Assembly (NCBI GenBank): GCA_028564705.1
Contig: JAPXFQ010000398.1
Coordinates: forward strand, 62,001 to 126,000
DNA: 64,000 nucleotides
Direction: 5' to 3'
Source: Apricaphanius iberus
Lineage: Eukaryota; Chordata; Actinopteri; Cyprinodontiformes; Aphaniidae
This document shows, in pieces, positions 12,441 through 25,109 of this stretch. The position numbers were made by a program, and so were the translations under genes. Numbering within the stretch: the stretch's first letter is position 1; each line of letters starts with the position of its first letter. The notes beneath the pieces are model-generated. The model was not told the origin of the DNA, did no database searches, and worked only from the letters and a program-made list of their open reading frames with translations.

Positions 12441-14690
12441 GGATCTAACTATGTACAGATGGCAAGTGCATACAGACAGGTTGCTCCTGGTGTGGAAAAA
12501 AGGAAAAGCGCGGTAGATGGTTTTGGTTGCTTTAACAAGATTTATGACTATTCTCACAGGTGACTGTTAAAGGTGTAGTGATTATTGTAAGTCAGCTGTC
12601 ACAAAAGAAGAACATTTAAGGCAAGACTATGAACTTTGCACATCAATTTATAAATAATTAGCTTTTGAAAATAAACAGTGAAAGCTTATTCATCTGATCT
12701 GGTTACCTTGTGACACTATACAAAAACTAAAAAAAACTTGGCCAAGTTAACACACCATTAGCTACTCAGTGAACCAGATAAGTAGAGAAAAAGGCTGAGA
12801 TTGCAATGCAATTGCATGACAAGGTCACAAAGCATAATCAAATGAACACATGACTGACTTATTTATGGCTTTGATTGCAAATAGTCTATTTTTCTTTTAA
12901 GGCTCAATCAAAATGTCATATTCTGTACAAGATAAATTAAGAAACTATTAAACGTTTTTTGTTGAGTTTAATTTGGCTTGAATTAGTTTTTTTTCCCCGT
13001 CATACTTGCAATTTTTCTTCCCCTTGTATTGTCACTTCTTTTGTATCCCTGAAAGACACCTCTTGCTGGTTGGAATCCTGCCCCCGTCAATTTTAGCTCA
13101 GTGCCTAATGTTTTCTGCTCGTTATTATAAACCATGTGATTTGTGAAATAGCTATGGTCAAAAAGAGAAAGTGCACCCATACAAAGGACACAAAAATGGT
13201 TAATTGTATAAATAATTTGTATTAATTATATAATAAATTTTATTACTGTCTCTAATTTAAAGTCCAATCTAAGATAATATTAGAATATAATATATCACAT
13301 CTTAGGTTTAAGTAATCTTAACATTTATTTGTGTGAAAATGTTTTTAAAAATGTATGCTCATTTCTTACACTAACCATTTAACAACAAAAAAAAGTTGGA
13401 TCATTACATCTTAAATAATATTATTTGGGATTTAGAGTGAAGTACATATTAGGCCAATGTGAGCTATTCCCGATTTATCTCTGTAGTTTAGCTAAAACAA
13501 TGTTAGCTTTGTCTATCTTAGCTTTTGCCTCCTAATAAATTTTACTTTATTTTCAAGGTTCATAAACCCACAAATGTTAAATGGTTTAAAAAGACTGGAT
13601 TAGATTATTGCAGTAAACTTTCCTGATAATATAAAAATCATGTTGTTTTGTTGTTTATCGGGAGGTATACTATGAAGCAATGTTAGCTATCAAAAAATAT
13701 ATTATTATACTGTTATATTATTTTATGTATCTTGTTTTTTCTTGTCTTGCTCTAAAATATCATATTAGATGTGAGATGTTAGATTCAAATATAATCTTTC
13801 AAATTTTGGGGGAATGTAATAAAAAAAGACCTTCGGTGGATTAGTTTACTAGAGCCTACATTGTGACAATAAAAAGCTTGCTTTTTGAGAGTTTTTCATG
13901 GAAAAACAAAAAACATAAACCTATTCACAAATATGTTGTAGTTTTGTCAAACACAATTTGTCAAACACAATATGAATCAGTATGAATTATACTAGTCTGC
14001 TGTGCTGACACCTTTTTTCATTATAAAACTTGGGATATGGCTCGGGATACCAGGTGTGGCATTGCTGTGTCAGTGCTTATGGCATTTGAAGAAAATCTGT
14101 CATATCAGTATGAGCTTACACCATTTAACACTTTGATGTGTATCTGTACTTATTGTGGTCAATCGTGCAAAACACTGACTTTAGGATTTGCAGTAAAACA
14201 GTGTAGGGATGGCAGTTCAAGTGCTGCATTACCAATTAAAGCCAGATTCTTTCTGTGTTTCTTTAAAATGGCCAAGAATTTCTGAGAAAGCCAGTGAAAA
14301 ATACAAGGGAGGAAAAAACTATTGCTTTGTTCATTTTTTTCCCTTGCCTCTTTCTTACTCTCCCCAAGGTTCTATTAGGAAATAGATCCCAGGTGTTCGA
14401 TAAGCCTGTAGTGGACATGACAGCAGTGCAATCAAGTGTATAAATTTAATTGCAGGCTCATTTTGTGCCGTTTATTGGCTGTTTAGGGGCATATCGCTCC
14501 ACTTGAACCCTGTTATTGCCAGACTGAACAGCTGTTTGGTTCCTTTTGTCTCACAGCATAGTTTTTTTGTATGTAGTTAAATGTTGCATATGTATTCAAG
14601 TATATGTGGATGTAACATGGAGAGAAGAAGAGCTGATAGTAGTATATAATTAAATGTAAAATTCTGTATTCAAAGCTCATAGTCGAATAA
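12441..14690. other. AT-rich intergenic sequence
   Basis: No gene or recognisable transposon. A short direct duplication, 'tttgtcaaacacaa', occurs in tandem near 13945-13972. Frames are chance-sized. Confidence 0.5.
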
Positions 14691-14699
14691 AAAAAAATA

Positions 14700-15070
14700 A
14701 CAAAGCAAGTAAAGAAAACAAAAATAACGACTTGATTCCTTGGCGCTCCATTTTTGTGGCCGTACCATGCCACACATCAAGAGGCCTACAAGATGCACTC
14801 GCTCTGGGTGAAACCTTCTTCTGGTGTGACACACCATTAATAAAAAGCCCCCCGAAAAAGCTCCACTAATTGTTACCATGCTCTCATTCTCACTGTTCCT
14901 ATAAATCATTCTGCTAATTGCAACAAATTGTGGCCTGACATTAAGCTATGATTCCGAACCGGCAAATATTCATCAACATTGCAACTAGCCCCATAAAACA
15001 CAGAGCCTAACCATTTCCCAGGCCTAATATATATCTACCATCTAACTCCCCCATTATTTATGGATTTTTC
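14700..15070. promoter_or_regulatory. Candidate conserved non-coding element
   Basis: Complex, repeat-free DNA with several homeodomain-like cores: 'ccattaataaaaagcc', 'ctccactaattgttacc' and 'tctgctaattgcaacaaat', followed by 'gcaaatattcatcaacat'. The stretch is long and uniform in texture, which resembles vertebrate enhancers near developmental regulators. Conservation is not testable here. Confidence 0.35.
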
Positions 15071-15479
15071 TTGTCCGCAGCATTTTAAGTGCTGCATGGT
15101 GAGTGAATGAACAGCTATTTTGTTTATTTATTATATACTTGGAATAAAATAAAAAAATGTAGCAGCTATATGACCAGCTACAGACGGTTTCCCTTCTATG
15201 AGCTTCTATGTGTTCACTACTTACTTGCTATGTTGCCGGTCATGATAATATTACCTTGTGTACAATTTTGACTGTACATATCTAAACGTGCTTTTCTTTC
15301 TTCTTCTGTATTTTCATATAATTTACCCTGTACTTACTAGTGTTGTGGGTACTTAGGAAGAACTCCAATCGTTTCCAAGCAGTCATATGATGGAGCATTT
15401 AACCTCCATTGCGATGTTTATTTCATGCAGACAAAAAGCTAGTTAAATCACTTTCTCCACGGTCTGACAGTCACTATAA

Positions 15480-15990
15480 CTGTCACTGCATATGATCTAT
15501 GTGGCAGCCCGATGCATTACCACTTCTAATGTTTTACCCCAGTTACTGTTCAAAAACAGCAATAGTATGTGTCAAGGCCCTCCGTAATAGGCCATCCCCC
15601 AGGTGTGCATCAGCAGCTAAAGATGTCAGGGCTAAAGGTCGGGATCTGATTTGTTATGTAGGACTTCACGGGGAATTTTAAAGTGAACTGATCAATTCCA
15701 CACCACCAACGTGCACATAAATCAATTTCGGCATCTGGAGAGAAGGAATGCATCTGTGTACGCGGCGTGCTTATATGTGTGGACATCCACGCACGGCTGG
15801 ACTCAGAGAGGCGATAGCATAATTAATCATAAATCTCTTTTGGCACTGTGTGAGCATGTTTTTATCGCCTCGTCTTCACTTATTACATTTTCTCTCCCGT
15901 TTATCCCTCTGTTTTAAATTGCAGAGGCCCGAGCTGCCTTGATAGCTTGATAGCACAGTAACTTGCCATACCATTGGGATAGAGGCAATT
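15480..15990. promoter_or_regulatory. Candidate conserved non-coding element
   Basis: GC-balanced, repeat-free block containing 'gcataattaatcataaatc' near 15818 and 'gtttttatcgcctcg' near 15859. Two plus-strand frames of 60 and 68 codons lie here with no recognisable domain. Enhancer-like by texture. Confidence 0.3.
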
Positions 15991-16179
15991 GGCCAAAGAG
16001 GAGGGGGAGCAAAGAAAAAAAAATCATCCTTCCTTTAGACAATGTTAAGCATTGACGGGCTTATTACTGTGTTCTCTGATTTTGCTGGATGTGTTCAAGG
16101 ATCTTCTCCATGGTGGAAAAAGGTCAGCTACTCTTAGTTGTGCTCAACTAGAATACTAATACTGTCCTTATTCAAATGA

Positions 16180-16560
16180 TCTGCTCCAGTGCTTATTAAA
16201 TTGATGGTCCAGGCGCTCTAATTTAATAGTGTAGCAGTCCAGGAGAGGGACACAGCTGCAGTCACTGGTGAATTAGGTGCTTCTGAAGCAAAGTTCAAGC
16301 TGGAGCCCCTTTTGCTTTTGGGATGCATTTTTCCCAACAAATTAGCAGTCAGTGGTGCTGCGCAATTAATTAGTGCAAACCAAGAAAAGCTTGTCCTTTA
16401 ATAAGGTGCTTTTTTCTCACTTACACCTCTCCCACACACAGAAATATCGCTCCCCATCTTGCCATACCTTATTCTTGCCCTTAATAGCTGTCTCCTGTTT
16501 TTCCCCTCTCTTCTTCTCTATCTCTTCTCCTGATTTCCTTTTTTCACTTTAGAAAAATAG
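16180..16560. promoter_or_regulatory. Candidate conserved non-coding element
   Basis: Repeat-free block with 'ctctaatttaatagtgtag', 'caacaaattagcagtcagtg' and 'gcgcaattaattagtgcaa'. The last holds a palindromic TTAATTAA-like homeodomain core. A pyrimidine-rich stretch (16480-16550) closes the block. Confidence 0.35.
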
Positions 16561-18250
16561 AAGGAATTGGTTCATAAGGGAGTTAATCATTAAAGCTATT
16601 CAGTGTATGTCTGGGTTAATAAAGGTTGTTGTATCAGAGTTTGAGTGTTTCAATTGCAAAGGATAGAGGAGAGTTACTATGTGGTACTTAATGTTTACTT
16701 TAGTAAATCCATAGTTTGTGATTGGTTCAATATGAATTCCACTCAGTATGATACAATTATTTTACGTTGCCCATTTGTTTACATGTATATGCATTTTGTG
16801 TTGATTTGTGAGTGCAACTGTGCACTGTTTATTATTTGAGTTGTAAATCTCATTACAATGTAGGCTACTTTTACAGAAAATAATTGGACTTCATAATATA
16901 AAAAAGCTATGTTAGAAATAGCATTTATAGGAAAAATATTAACAAAAGTGTGCAGCGTGGTCTAACTGCTTTCATTTAAAACAGAAAAGTAACAATCATT
17001 CTAACCACAGCTAAAAAACTCACATAATTGGAGGTCTGTGCTCTCTAAGTGCTTTTATAGTTTGCTTATGATATACTCAAGTTTTTTATGGATATATTTG
17101 TTTTGATTCAAAGACTTGAGCAAAAGTTAAACACCAACTAAACTTAGTGTTAGTTTCACACTTCCTTAGGTTACCATAATTTTTAGTTCTGATATTGGAA
17201 AGTTAATTACAGTCTGATCGTTTTAAAACAGAGTTACCTTTATCAAAGTGATGCATTGTATTCTATAGCCTCCATAGCATAGCTGTCCATCTTTTTTGGC
17301 ACCATAAATAATTCCTAAGAGCCAAATCTGTCTTTCAAGTAAGTAAAGGGCAAGTGTAATAGCCTTTTTCAGCCAAATCATTGAAGTGTGGGAGGGGCAT
17401 TGCTTTTAGGCTTTGCTCTATACTGCCAGAGAACAATCTGATCATACCAGCACTTTCTTTGGAACCTCCAGAATTACAGAATTCAAACCCTTAAAAGCAT
17501 ACTTTGGGAGAGCTTTGGCGTCTGTAACATTTTACAGGCTTCACATAGATTAAAGTCAGAAACTAGTCTGCCTAAAATATATACAGTAGCAGGTTGGCAT
17601 TAAAAGAATACATCTGAGCCAAAATTACACAGTTTAATATGCTATGCCGAGTAGCAAATTTTCATCATTGTTTATCACTGCTTTGGTTATCTGTTCATTT
17701 ACAGAGAAGAAACCAATGTTGTCAATCAAGTCCTTTTAACATAGAAAAATAAATCCCCCCCAAATTTTACTCTAAATATGCAAAATTTGCTGCCGTATTT
17801 ACTTGGTCTGTTTAGCAAAGACACTAAAGTGAAACTCACCCGCAAACCAACTTTTTATTGCTGCTAAACTGAATAAATTAGTCTATAATAGTACTATCTA
17901 CATGTCTCTTGTTCAAAAATAACATTTTTTTTAAACAACGAACGTCGGTGGAGTGCCTTCTTCAGGTCAAAACCTTACACGGCACTTGAATTTGAATCAG
18001 GCAGCGCAACTGGCTCAAGCCTTATTTAAGTAGCTTTGAACCCTTAGTGGAGAATCTTGTGCCTGTGACAGTAAGTATCTGTTTGAGTAGGGACAGGTGA
18101 AACCAGGTATGTACATTGTAGTATGCAACCATCTTCTCTATCACTTTTTTTTAGCATGTTTCTTTTCTTTTTTTAATTCAAAAGTTTAACTATGCTTCCC
18201 TATTATTTTGTTAAATTACTTTTCACAAGAAATTCCTTAAATTTTGTTTC
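16561..18250. other. AT-rich intergenic sequence
   Basis: No gene or recognisable element apart from chance frames. Confidence 0.5.
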
Positions 18251-18254
18251 ATTT

Positions 18255-19110
18255 ATCCAGACCGAACTGCTGTAACCGGGGCAGGTTTACCCCCACCTTG
18301 CTTACACAAACCCTTTCAGCTCTGCCCACAAATTTTCTACGGAAGTTAGATCAGTACTTTCTTAGGGCCACTGTAAAACAGTGACTTTGTCGTCCTTAAG
18401 CAATTTCAAAAATAATTTGGCAATATGAATAGGGTCATTGTCATTTTTAAGATGCATTTATATCTAAGCTTTAACTTCCTAGATGGTGTCTTGATACATA
18501 TTTGCACATAATTCTTTTTATCTGATGATGCCATCTGCTTTGTAAGTTTGCCAGTCCTTCTCACTTCAAAACACTCACACAACATGATGCAGCTACACCC
18601 ATACTTTACAGCAGAGATGTTGATCCAAGCTTTGAAAGATTCCCGCTTTTTCCCTCCATATTTGGTGATATATATTGCTTTTGGAGCAATGGCTGTGGTA
18701 GTTTTAGTGGAGTTAACAAGGAGTTAACACAAGCATTTTGCAGGAAAACATGTTAAATCCTTTCAGAGAACCCCTCAACTTCCTGAATGGAATGATGGCT
18801 GGAGATTCCCTTAGTGTGTTTATTCATGTGTATCATTGTCTGAACTGATAAACTTGGCATGTTCATCAATCTGGAAATTGAACCCTTGTAGACTGAAAGG
18901 AGTTTTCATTTACCAATGAGGGTAATCAAGAAAACAATGTGTGTGATGTTGCCGTCAAATACTGTACATCCACTGGTGTGGCATCACTTAACCCAAATAT
19001 GGCGAATTAACCTATCAGAAGCTCAAAAATTCATGACATGATGGTTTTAAAAACTTTTAATGACTGCTTACACATGAATCATTTGATCAAGATTCATATA
19101 AGGTCTAATG
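18255..19110 (-). mobile_element. Decayed Sleeping Beauty-like Tc1 transposon
   Basis: Blocks typical of the fish Sleeping Beauty/Tss branch appear in minus-strand sense: 'cacaaattttctacggaag' near 18329, 'ttgtcgtccttaagcaatt' near 18388, 'gggtcattgtcatttt' near 18432, 'aagctttaacttcctagat' near 18466, 'cacacaacatgatgcagct' near 18575, and the distal 'cctatcagaagctcaaaaa' near 19011. The middle of the transposase (about 18620-18930) is strongly eroded. The outer terminal repeats are not convincingly seen. It belongs to a different Tc1 branch from most other copies in the window. Confidence 0.7.
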
Positions 19111-19199
19111 ATGTCATGGTGATTAAAGAAAAAAAAAATGTTTCGTAGGATTACTTTTTTTTATAGAACCTGTGGACATACCGATGGCCAGACTTCCTA

Positions 19200-20640
19200 T
19201 CACTGCCCTATTAAAAGCTAAAGCCGGAATGCTGAACATGGAGTACAGTATGCCATAAATAAGGTTAGTGGAGTGCCATCAGTGCTGACAGAGGTCTGTT
19301 TCCTAGTACAGACCCACGTACACACACACGCACACACAGGCAAACAAAGACAGACACAAGCATGAAGCCTGGCCCTGTGCCTGCTTATTACCCCCCTTCT
19401 CGAGTAATAGACTCTAGTGAATCCAGTCAGCATTGTTATTTCGAGATTGATGTGACCTTGATGCCATTTAGTGCAGTGATTTGTATATTGGCACTTATTT
19501 TGATGCATGTGGAAGCGAGCCTTAAAGGCTGCAGACAAACAAAATCATTTACACGAACATGCGCATACATACACACATCAAGGAAGATAAAGATAGGAGG
19601 AGAAAACAACTAAAAAGATGGAAGGGAAGAAAAAAGTAAAGGAGATGGAGTAGAAGAGATATACTCCTGGGGCAGATTAAATAATACATCATTCAAACTA
19701 TTGTTGCCAATATGTCTTTTATACTCTTTAAATTGCTGTTGCCATCAAAATGCTCCCTCTGTGCTTTGACAAATGCATCACAATACACACAAACATATTG
19801 TATTCTCTCTCCGTACAGTTTGTGTACAGTTACTGGAGTCTATCACATGCCTCCTGGGATGCTGCCGAGCACGGAGAGAAAAGCTGGTGTCGAGCCGGAG
19901 TACTGTACGGTATTGATGGAGCTATGTTTCTGTTAGGCAGTGAAAACAAAGTCTCCCTGATGCACAGCGGAGTGTAGAGGGATCAATAGATGGGGAGCGC
20001 TTCATTTCCTCGGGCTTCCACTGAAGAAACACTCAGTGATGTGTCAGGGCTGCCGCAGCTGTTGCTTTGACACCGACGAGATACAAACCACCGCGCCGCA
20101 CCGTTTGAGGATAGAGATGGAGACACACACAGATACATGTACACACATACACACACACATCCAGGGTTCGGATGGGAGTACACAAACAGTATGATGAGAG
20201 AAAAGGGAAAAAGAAAGGTCAGTGTTGAGTAACATTGTGCTGCATTATAATAACAAGAAACAGACATGGAGCGAGGTGAAAAGGTGGGTTTAACTGACAT
20301 ACGGGATATAACAAGGCATAAGCCTGAACGATGGGGAAGGGAATAGCCAACGAACAGGATGGAACTAGACATGTGACCATGCGCTGGGGGAAGAGTTTGG
20401 CTGGCGCGTGGGATAACATGGGGCCAGAGCCTGGGGCAACCAGGGAGAGTGGAGAGCCCAGCTGTCACCTCAGTCAGCCCCTTCTCTGGGGGGCAACTGT
20501 CAATCAACAGCCCCTTATATCATTCCGTCATTGAAGCTAATTGCTATTGTCACCCCAAGAGACCCAGAGGATGCCATTGCAAGTGCAATTGCCCTTTGGA
20601 CTGACAACACTGCTTCCAAACATGAGATAAAGGGGATGCA
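19200..20640. promoter_or_regulatory. Candidate regulatory block with CA microsatellites
   Basis: Mostly repeat-free and richer in GC than the flanks. Imperfect CA repeats lie at 19318-19350 and 20123-20160. The longest minus-strand frame (174 codons, 19983-20507) crosses one of the CA tracts and shows no domain, so it is treated as chance. Parts near 19390-19520 and 19790-19980 have the texture of conserved enhancers. The block may be several separate elements. Confidence 0.3.
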
Positions 20641-20899
20641 GGAGATCCAGAGAAGACAATCAAAGTTGGATCTGGTAGAGTGTTAATAAAGCATTTCAAA
20701 ATTAAAGGAGGGATCACAAATAGAAAAAAAGAAAATCTGAAACAGCATACGCCATTGCCCCACAGAGTACATGCTAAGGTCTATGATGATTTGACTGAGG
20801 AAAAGCACTCACCAACACATTTATATGCATTGAGTTCTACACAAACACACTGTGGCTTATATACTCTTACACAGAGTTCCTCACACATATGCACACAGC

Positions 20900-21215
20900 A
20901 ATAGACCTAATGAAAATAAGATGGATGCTTTTCGTGAGATGGTTGGCTGTGTTATTAATTGCTGTCTGTCCTGTCCTACTGATAATGATGGGCTGTATCC
21001 TGGAGAATTTGCAGGAAATAGATTTTATTTGGAAGGATTATTTATTGTCCTTTTCATTGGAGGAGTGGTGTGTTTAGGAAAGTGAGGATTTAAATAATGG
21101 CCTGCGTCAGATAAATCCTCATGTTAATTCCTTTGGTGCTTCATTCCATGGCATCTCATGAAGAATCCCTTTCACATTATGCAGATTTTAAACCCTGTAG
21201 ACTCTGAGACCTCCG
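20900..21215. promoter_or_regulatory. Candidate conserved non-coding element
   Basis: Repeat-free stretch with 'ggctgtgttattaattgct' near 20944, 'gaaatagattttatttgga' near 21014 and 'tgttaattcctttggtgct' near 21123. Two overlapping plus-strand frames have no recognisable content. Confidence 0.3.
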
Positions 21216-22125
21216 ATATGTGTTTTATTTTAACTGTAGTTTTCACTGCTAGGTGTAAAAAGAAAAAGAATAAAAAATTTTCTCATGAATACTTTCCTTA
21301 TTGCGTCAAGCAAACATAAGAATATCCACCTTACTTTTTCAAATATTGCTATTGAATGTTATGTAACAGACCAACATTGTCATTTTCAGTGAATTAAAAT
21401 ATTTTTGAAAGCTAATTTATTTCAGTAACTTGGTTAGCTAAGTTTAAAAAAATATATGGATGAATTAGATAGATTGATGTTTTTTTTAAAGTTCTGCTAA
21501 TTATTGAGGTTTTCCTCTCATAGGTAATGCAAACATGACATGTAAGATTAGAATATCATATCAGACCAATAAAAAACAGTCGATGCAGCAATGTTGGCTT
21601 GATAAAAATTATGTTTAAAACCTGCTTAAAGATTATTTTTAAAAATGTGTTTTTTTAATCTGAAAAACGAGCCTCATCAGATCACATATTTTGATGAAAT
21701 GACTGAATTAAAACAATGTCCTTAGTTTGGATAGGACATTTTTTGGCTTACTTGCAGAAGGCTATGAGAGGCCTGCATGTCAAATCCAGCCCGCCGTTGC
21801 CATTTATGTGTCTCTAAACTCTAGAGGAGCCTATAAATAGAACATTTAAGTTCTGTTTATGTGCACCTAAATACAGTTTTATCAGTAAAAAAAAATCAGT
21901 GTGTTTACTTGAACAGAACTAAATCATAGCATAATGCAAAGATGTTCAGTATTATTTCATTTTAAGAAGTACAGTACTAAATGCGGGGACAGATATTTTT
22001 TACTAATACTATTTTAATGTTTTTTTATACAATTATCAATGCTTTCTGTCACAACTGACCCTTGAATGATATTTGTGAGCTTGATGTGGCCCAAAAGTGA
22101 AAATAGATTGACACCACTGCTGTAG
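21216..22125. other. AT-rich intergenic sequence
   Basis: No gene or clear element is recognised. Confidence 0.5.
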
Positions 22126-22129
22126 TACA

Positions 22130-22182
22130 TCATCCTGAACACACCATGGGGATAGTGGTGGCAGCAGTAGGCTGTGGGGAAA
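22130..22182 (+). mobile_element. Short Tc1 transposase fragment
   Basis: 'catcctgaacacaccatgg', followed by 'ggtggcagcagtaggctgtg', is a 50-bp match to the Tc1 transposase region that recurs in the next copy. It is isolated, with no Tc1-like sequence around it. Confidence 0.55.
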
Positions 22183-22429
22183 AAATATTTTTTTATACAT
22201 ATGCCTGTTATTTTAAGGCTTCAGGGGTTTCTTAATTAACTTTAGTGTACTGAAGCCTCATAGATGATAAACACATCAGACGTTTCATGGATGAGGTTGC
22301 AGGATTACTTTATAAAACAATTACCTTAGCTTCTGACATCTTATGAGGTACATATGAGTTAATCGAATTCCAGAGAAGTAAGCAATAATCCCTCTTTTTT
22401 CATCCTCTTTTGTCACAAGACATGTCGGG

Positions 22430-23020
22430 AAAACAGTAGAAGAATTTAAGAATTTCTGCTGAGATCAGACCGAAATTAAACTGTGCGGTGAAAAATAAGA
22501 CTGAACTGCACACTGAAAACACACCATCCCTATAAGGAAACATGGAGGTGGCAAGAGCATGCATTTGGGAAAATATTTCTTCAGAGACTTAAGATGGCCA
22601 TAGTTGAAAGGAAGAAGAGAACAACTGTTTAAGGCTGCAAAACTCTTTAGGAGGGGGAGGTTAATCTTTCAGTAGGACTTCAACCCAAAATGTGCAGCTA
22701 ATGTTTAAACTCTAGCATATTCATGGCCCAGTAAAAGTCCAGATCTAAATCCAAATCCTTGCATCCTTTCTGACTAAGCTGAAACTGTTTTACCACAAAG
22801 AATTGGTACATTTTTTCGTATAAAAATATGCAAATGTCATAGTCCTTCTCCAAAACACTTGCAATATAAAATATAACCAGCACAAATTAAGTCCAAGAAT
22901 ACATGTACCTGTTTTAACATTTTTATTTGCAAAGCTTTTCAAATGAATGCACAATTTTGTCAGACATCCCAATTTTCATGACGATTACTTATCAAAATGA
23001 GCAGAAGTCCTACAAGGTCC
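22430..23020 (+). mobile_element. Decayed Tc1-family transposon
   Basis: The order of blocks follows Tc1 transposase: 'ctgagatcagaccgaaatt' near 22459, 'acacaccatccctataagg' near 22520, 'tttcttcagagactta' near 22577, 'ttcatggcccagtaaaagtc' near 22720, and 'cagatctaaatccaaatcc' near 22740. The distal part (22900-23020) resembles a Tc1 tail only weakly. No terminal repeat is identifiable and the frame is destroyed. Confidence 0.65.
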
Positions 23021-23319
23021 TTTGAATTTCATGTTTATATCTTTTGTGTTTAACTAATTGTTTCTATTGTAATTTAAAACTGTTGCACCAAGCATTAGTG
23101 CATTTGCACAAGTGGACATACAGATGCACAGCAAATGTTACAGAAATTCTAGTTCTGTTGCGGTCTGTGCTGACAGAAACAAAAGATTCTTGTCAAAAGA
23201 GACAGAGAAAAGACAAAGAAAAATAACACCCACATATGTTCCAGGATTCCTAAAAGTGCTGTGTTTTCTCATTTGCTTCCCTTCTCTCTCTAGAGTGCAG
23301 AGGGACAGCATTATCATAT

Positions 23320-24070
23320 GATAGAACAGCCCACCCTAACCTCCAATCCCACCACTCTCTCACAACATATAAATCAGACACGAAGCATCGTGTCATGGCG
23401 GTTGAAGGCGTGGTAGCTGCTGTGACACTGAGGATTCTGGTGTGGGTGTGAAATCACTTGACCCCCAGCATTAACCTTTCAGAAAGTGAAGGGCCACTGC
23501 TCTCTCCTCAGCAGGCTAGAAACAAAACAGGCCTGGTATTGATTAAAATCTGTGGCACACACTTTGTATTAAACACCGGCTTAGACGCCTATGTTCCCCA
23601 AACAGCTCTTAACTCAGAGCTGCTACTACCTTGCCTCACATGCACAAGTCACAGAATGTTTTTTTCTCCTGCCAGCATGGCTGACTGGATGCATATGGGG
23701 CAAAAACACACCACGCTATCGACTCAGATGGCATAAGACCAAGGCAGATTGTTTCTTTAGCTTAGGGCGCCAAAGGTCACAGTAAATGATAGAGAAAGAG
23801 AGAGGAGGGAAGGTCTGGGTCTCTGGGGTGATCAGTGTTTTGTCATCTGGAGCGATGTTTACTTTTTCTCAGTGCAGGTTCTCCTCCCTTCATCTCCTCC
23901 CCATCCTCTGGATCAATACTCTGCATCCACAAAGGTCTGTGAAAAGGCATACGAGCATGTGAGTCAGTCAACACTTACTGAGCTAAAGGCAATGGAGGCT
24001 GAGATCTCCCAGGGTACAGTTCGTGTTCCATCACCTTTCCTCCCACTTTCCGTAGTCTGTGTGGTGTGAA
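23320..24070. promoter_or_regulatory. Repeat-free GC-balanced block, candidate regulatory DNA
   Basis: Frames of 64-92 codons on the plus strand overlap each other and show no domain. The block contains 'tggtattgattaaaatct' near 23534. A regulatory role is a weak inference from composition and lack of repeats. Confidence 0.25.
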
Positions 24071-24116
24071 TTGCAGAGTTTATATAATGTAGGTGGAAGG
24101 CAGATGGATGCAGTGC

Positions 24117-24820
24117 CTTGGCAAAGTATTCACACCCGTTGTGCTTTCATATTTTCCACCATCAACTTCAGTGTATTTTATTGGTGTTTCATGTCATAGA
24201 CCATTACAAAATAGTACATGATTAAAAAGTGGTATGAAAACTATACATCGTTTTCAAAACTTAAATGCTATAGTAAAATCGGAACAAAACTGACCTTTGT
24301 GCCTGCTTTTAAAACACAAAGTAATAATAAAGCAGCTCAACTGGGAAACATTGTCAGAGGTGGTATCATGCTTTGGGGATATTTCCCTTCAGCAGCAAGA
24401 GGCGAGTTGAGGCGAGTTGATCAGAGTTAATGGGAATATGGATGAGGCTAAATGCAGGGATATTGTGGAAGAAAACCTGTTAGATGCAGCAAAAGACAAG
24501 AGACTTGGGGGTTCAACCTCCAGCGTAACATTGACTCTAAACATACAATCAGAGCTTTAGTCTAAATAAAAGCATGTTTTCTGTTTAATAAAAATGTCCT
24601 AGTCCAAGTACAGAACAATAGCTAAACAAGGATCAGTGGCAAGAATAGAGAATTAAGGTTTACAGACAAAGCATGCAGTCAGACTGAGCTTGAAATATTT
24701 TCCTTAGCTTTCAGTCTAAAGCTGAAGCTGTAATTGCAACACAATCAACACAAGCTGTCTATAAAGCACTGAGTCCGGTTGCTGGATAACAGGCTTTTTA
24801 AACTGATTGAAAAAGTTCTA
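24117..24820 (+). mobile_element. Decayed Tc1-family transposon with left terminal repeat
   Basis: The left terminal repeat is clear ('ttggcaaagtattcacaccc' at 24119) and is followed by 'gtattttattggtgtttcat'. Transposase fragments follow: 'ggtggtatcatgctttgggg' at 24359, 'agagttaatgggaatatgga' near 24423, 'gtggaagaaaacctgtta' near 24465 and 'gctgtaattgcaacacaatc' near 24727. The 5' half of the transposase is deleted between about 24250 and 24330. A 10-bp tandem duplication, ggcgagttga, sits at 24402-24421 inside the coding relic. Confidence 0.75.
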
Positions 24821-25109
24821 TGAAGCCCCACACAAATCAATAACCATTCTGCTGCTTTAGAAAACATTTTTAAGGTATTTTTTCCCAAAAAGCTGAGATC
24901 CAAAGTAAAATATTTGTTTTATAAGGACTGTTTAAATACAATAAATAATGATTTACAATAGCTTTAGAAGAAGCAACAATTGTCATGTTCACTGATTTGT
25001 CCAAGTCACCTTGCAATTAACACAGACAGTTAAAATATTTTATTTTTCCTCTAATAATTAATGACCCCCCCCCGGACCACCCTCAAAACCACATCAAATT
25101 TTACATAAA

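Noticed and set aside
19983..20507. 174-codon minus-strand frame
   Set aside because: Crosses a CA microsatellite (Cys-Val run), has no recognisable domain and overlaps frames on the other strand; likely chance.
22217..22259. 9-bp inverted repeat AGGCTTCAG/CTGAAGCCT
   Set aside because: Short with a 25-nt loop in AT-rich DNA; expected by chance at this scale.
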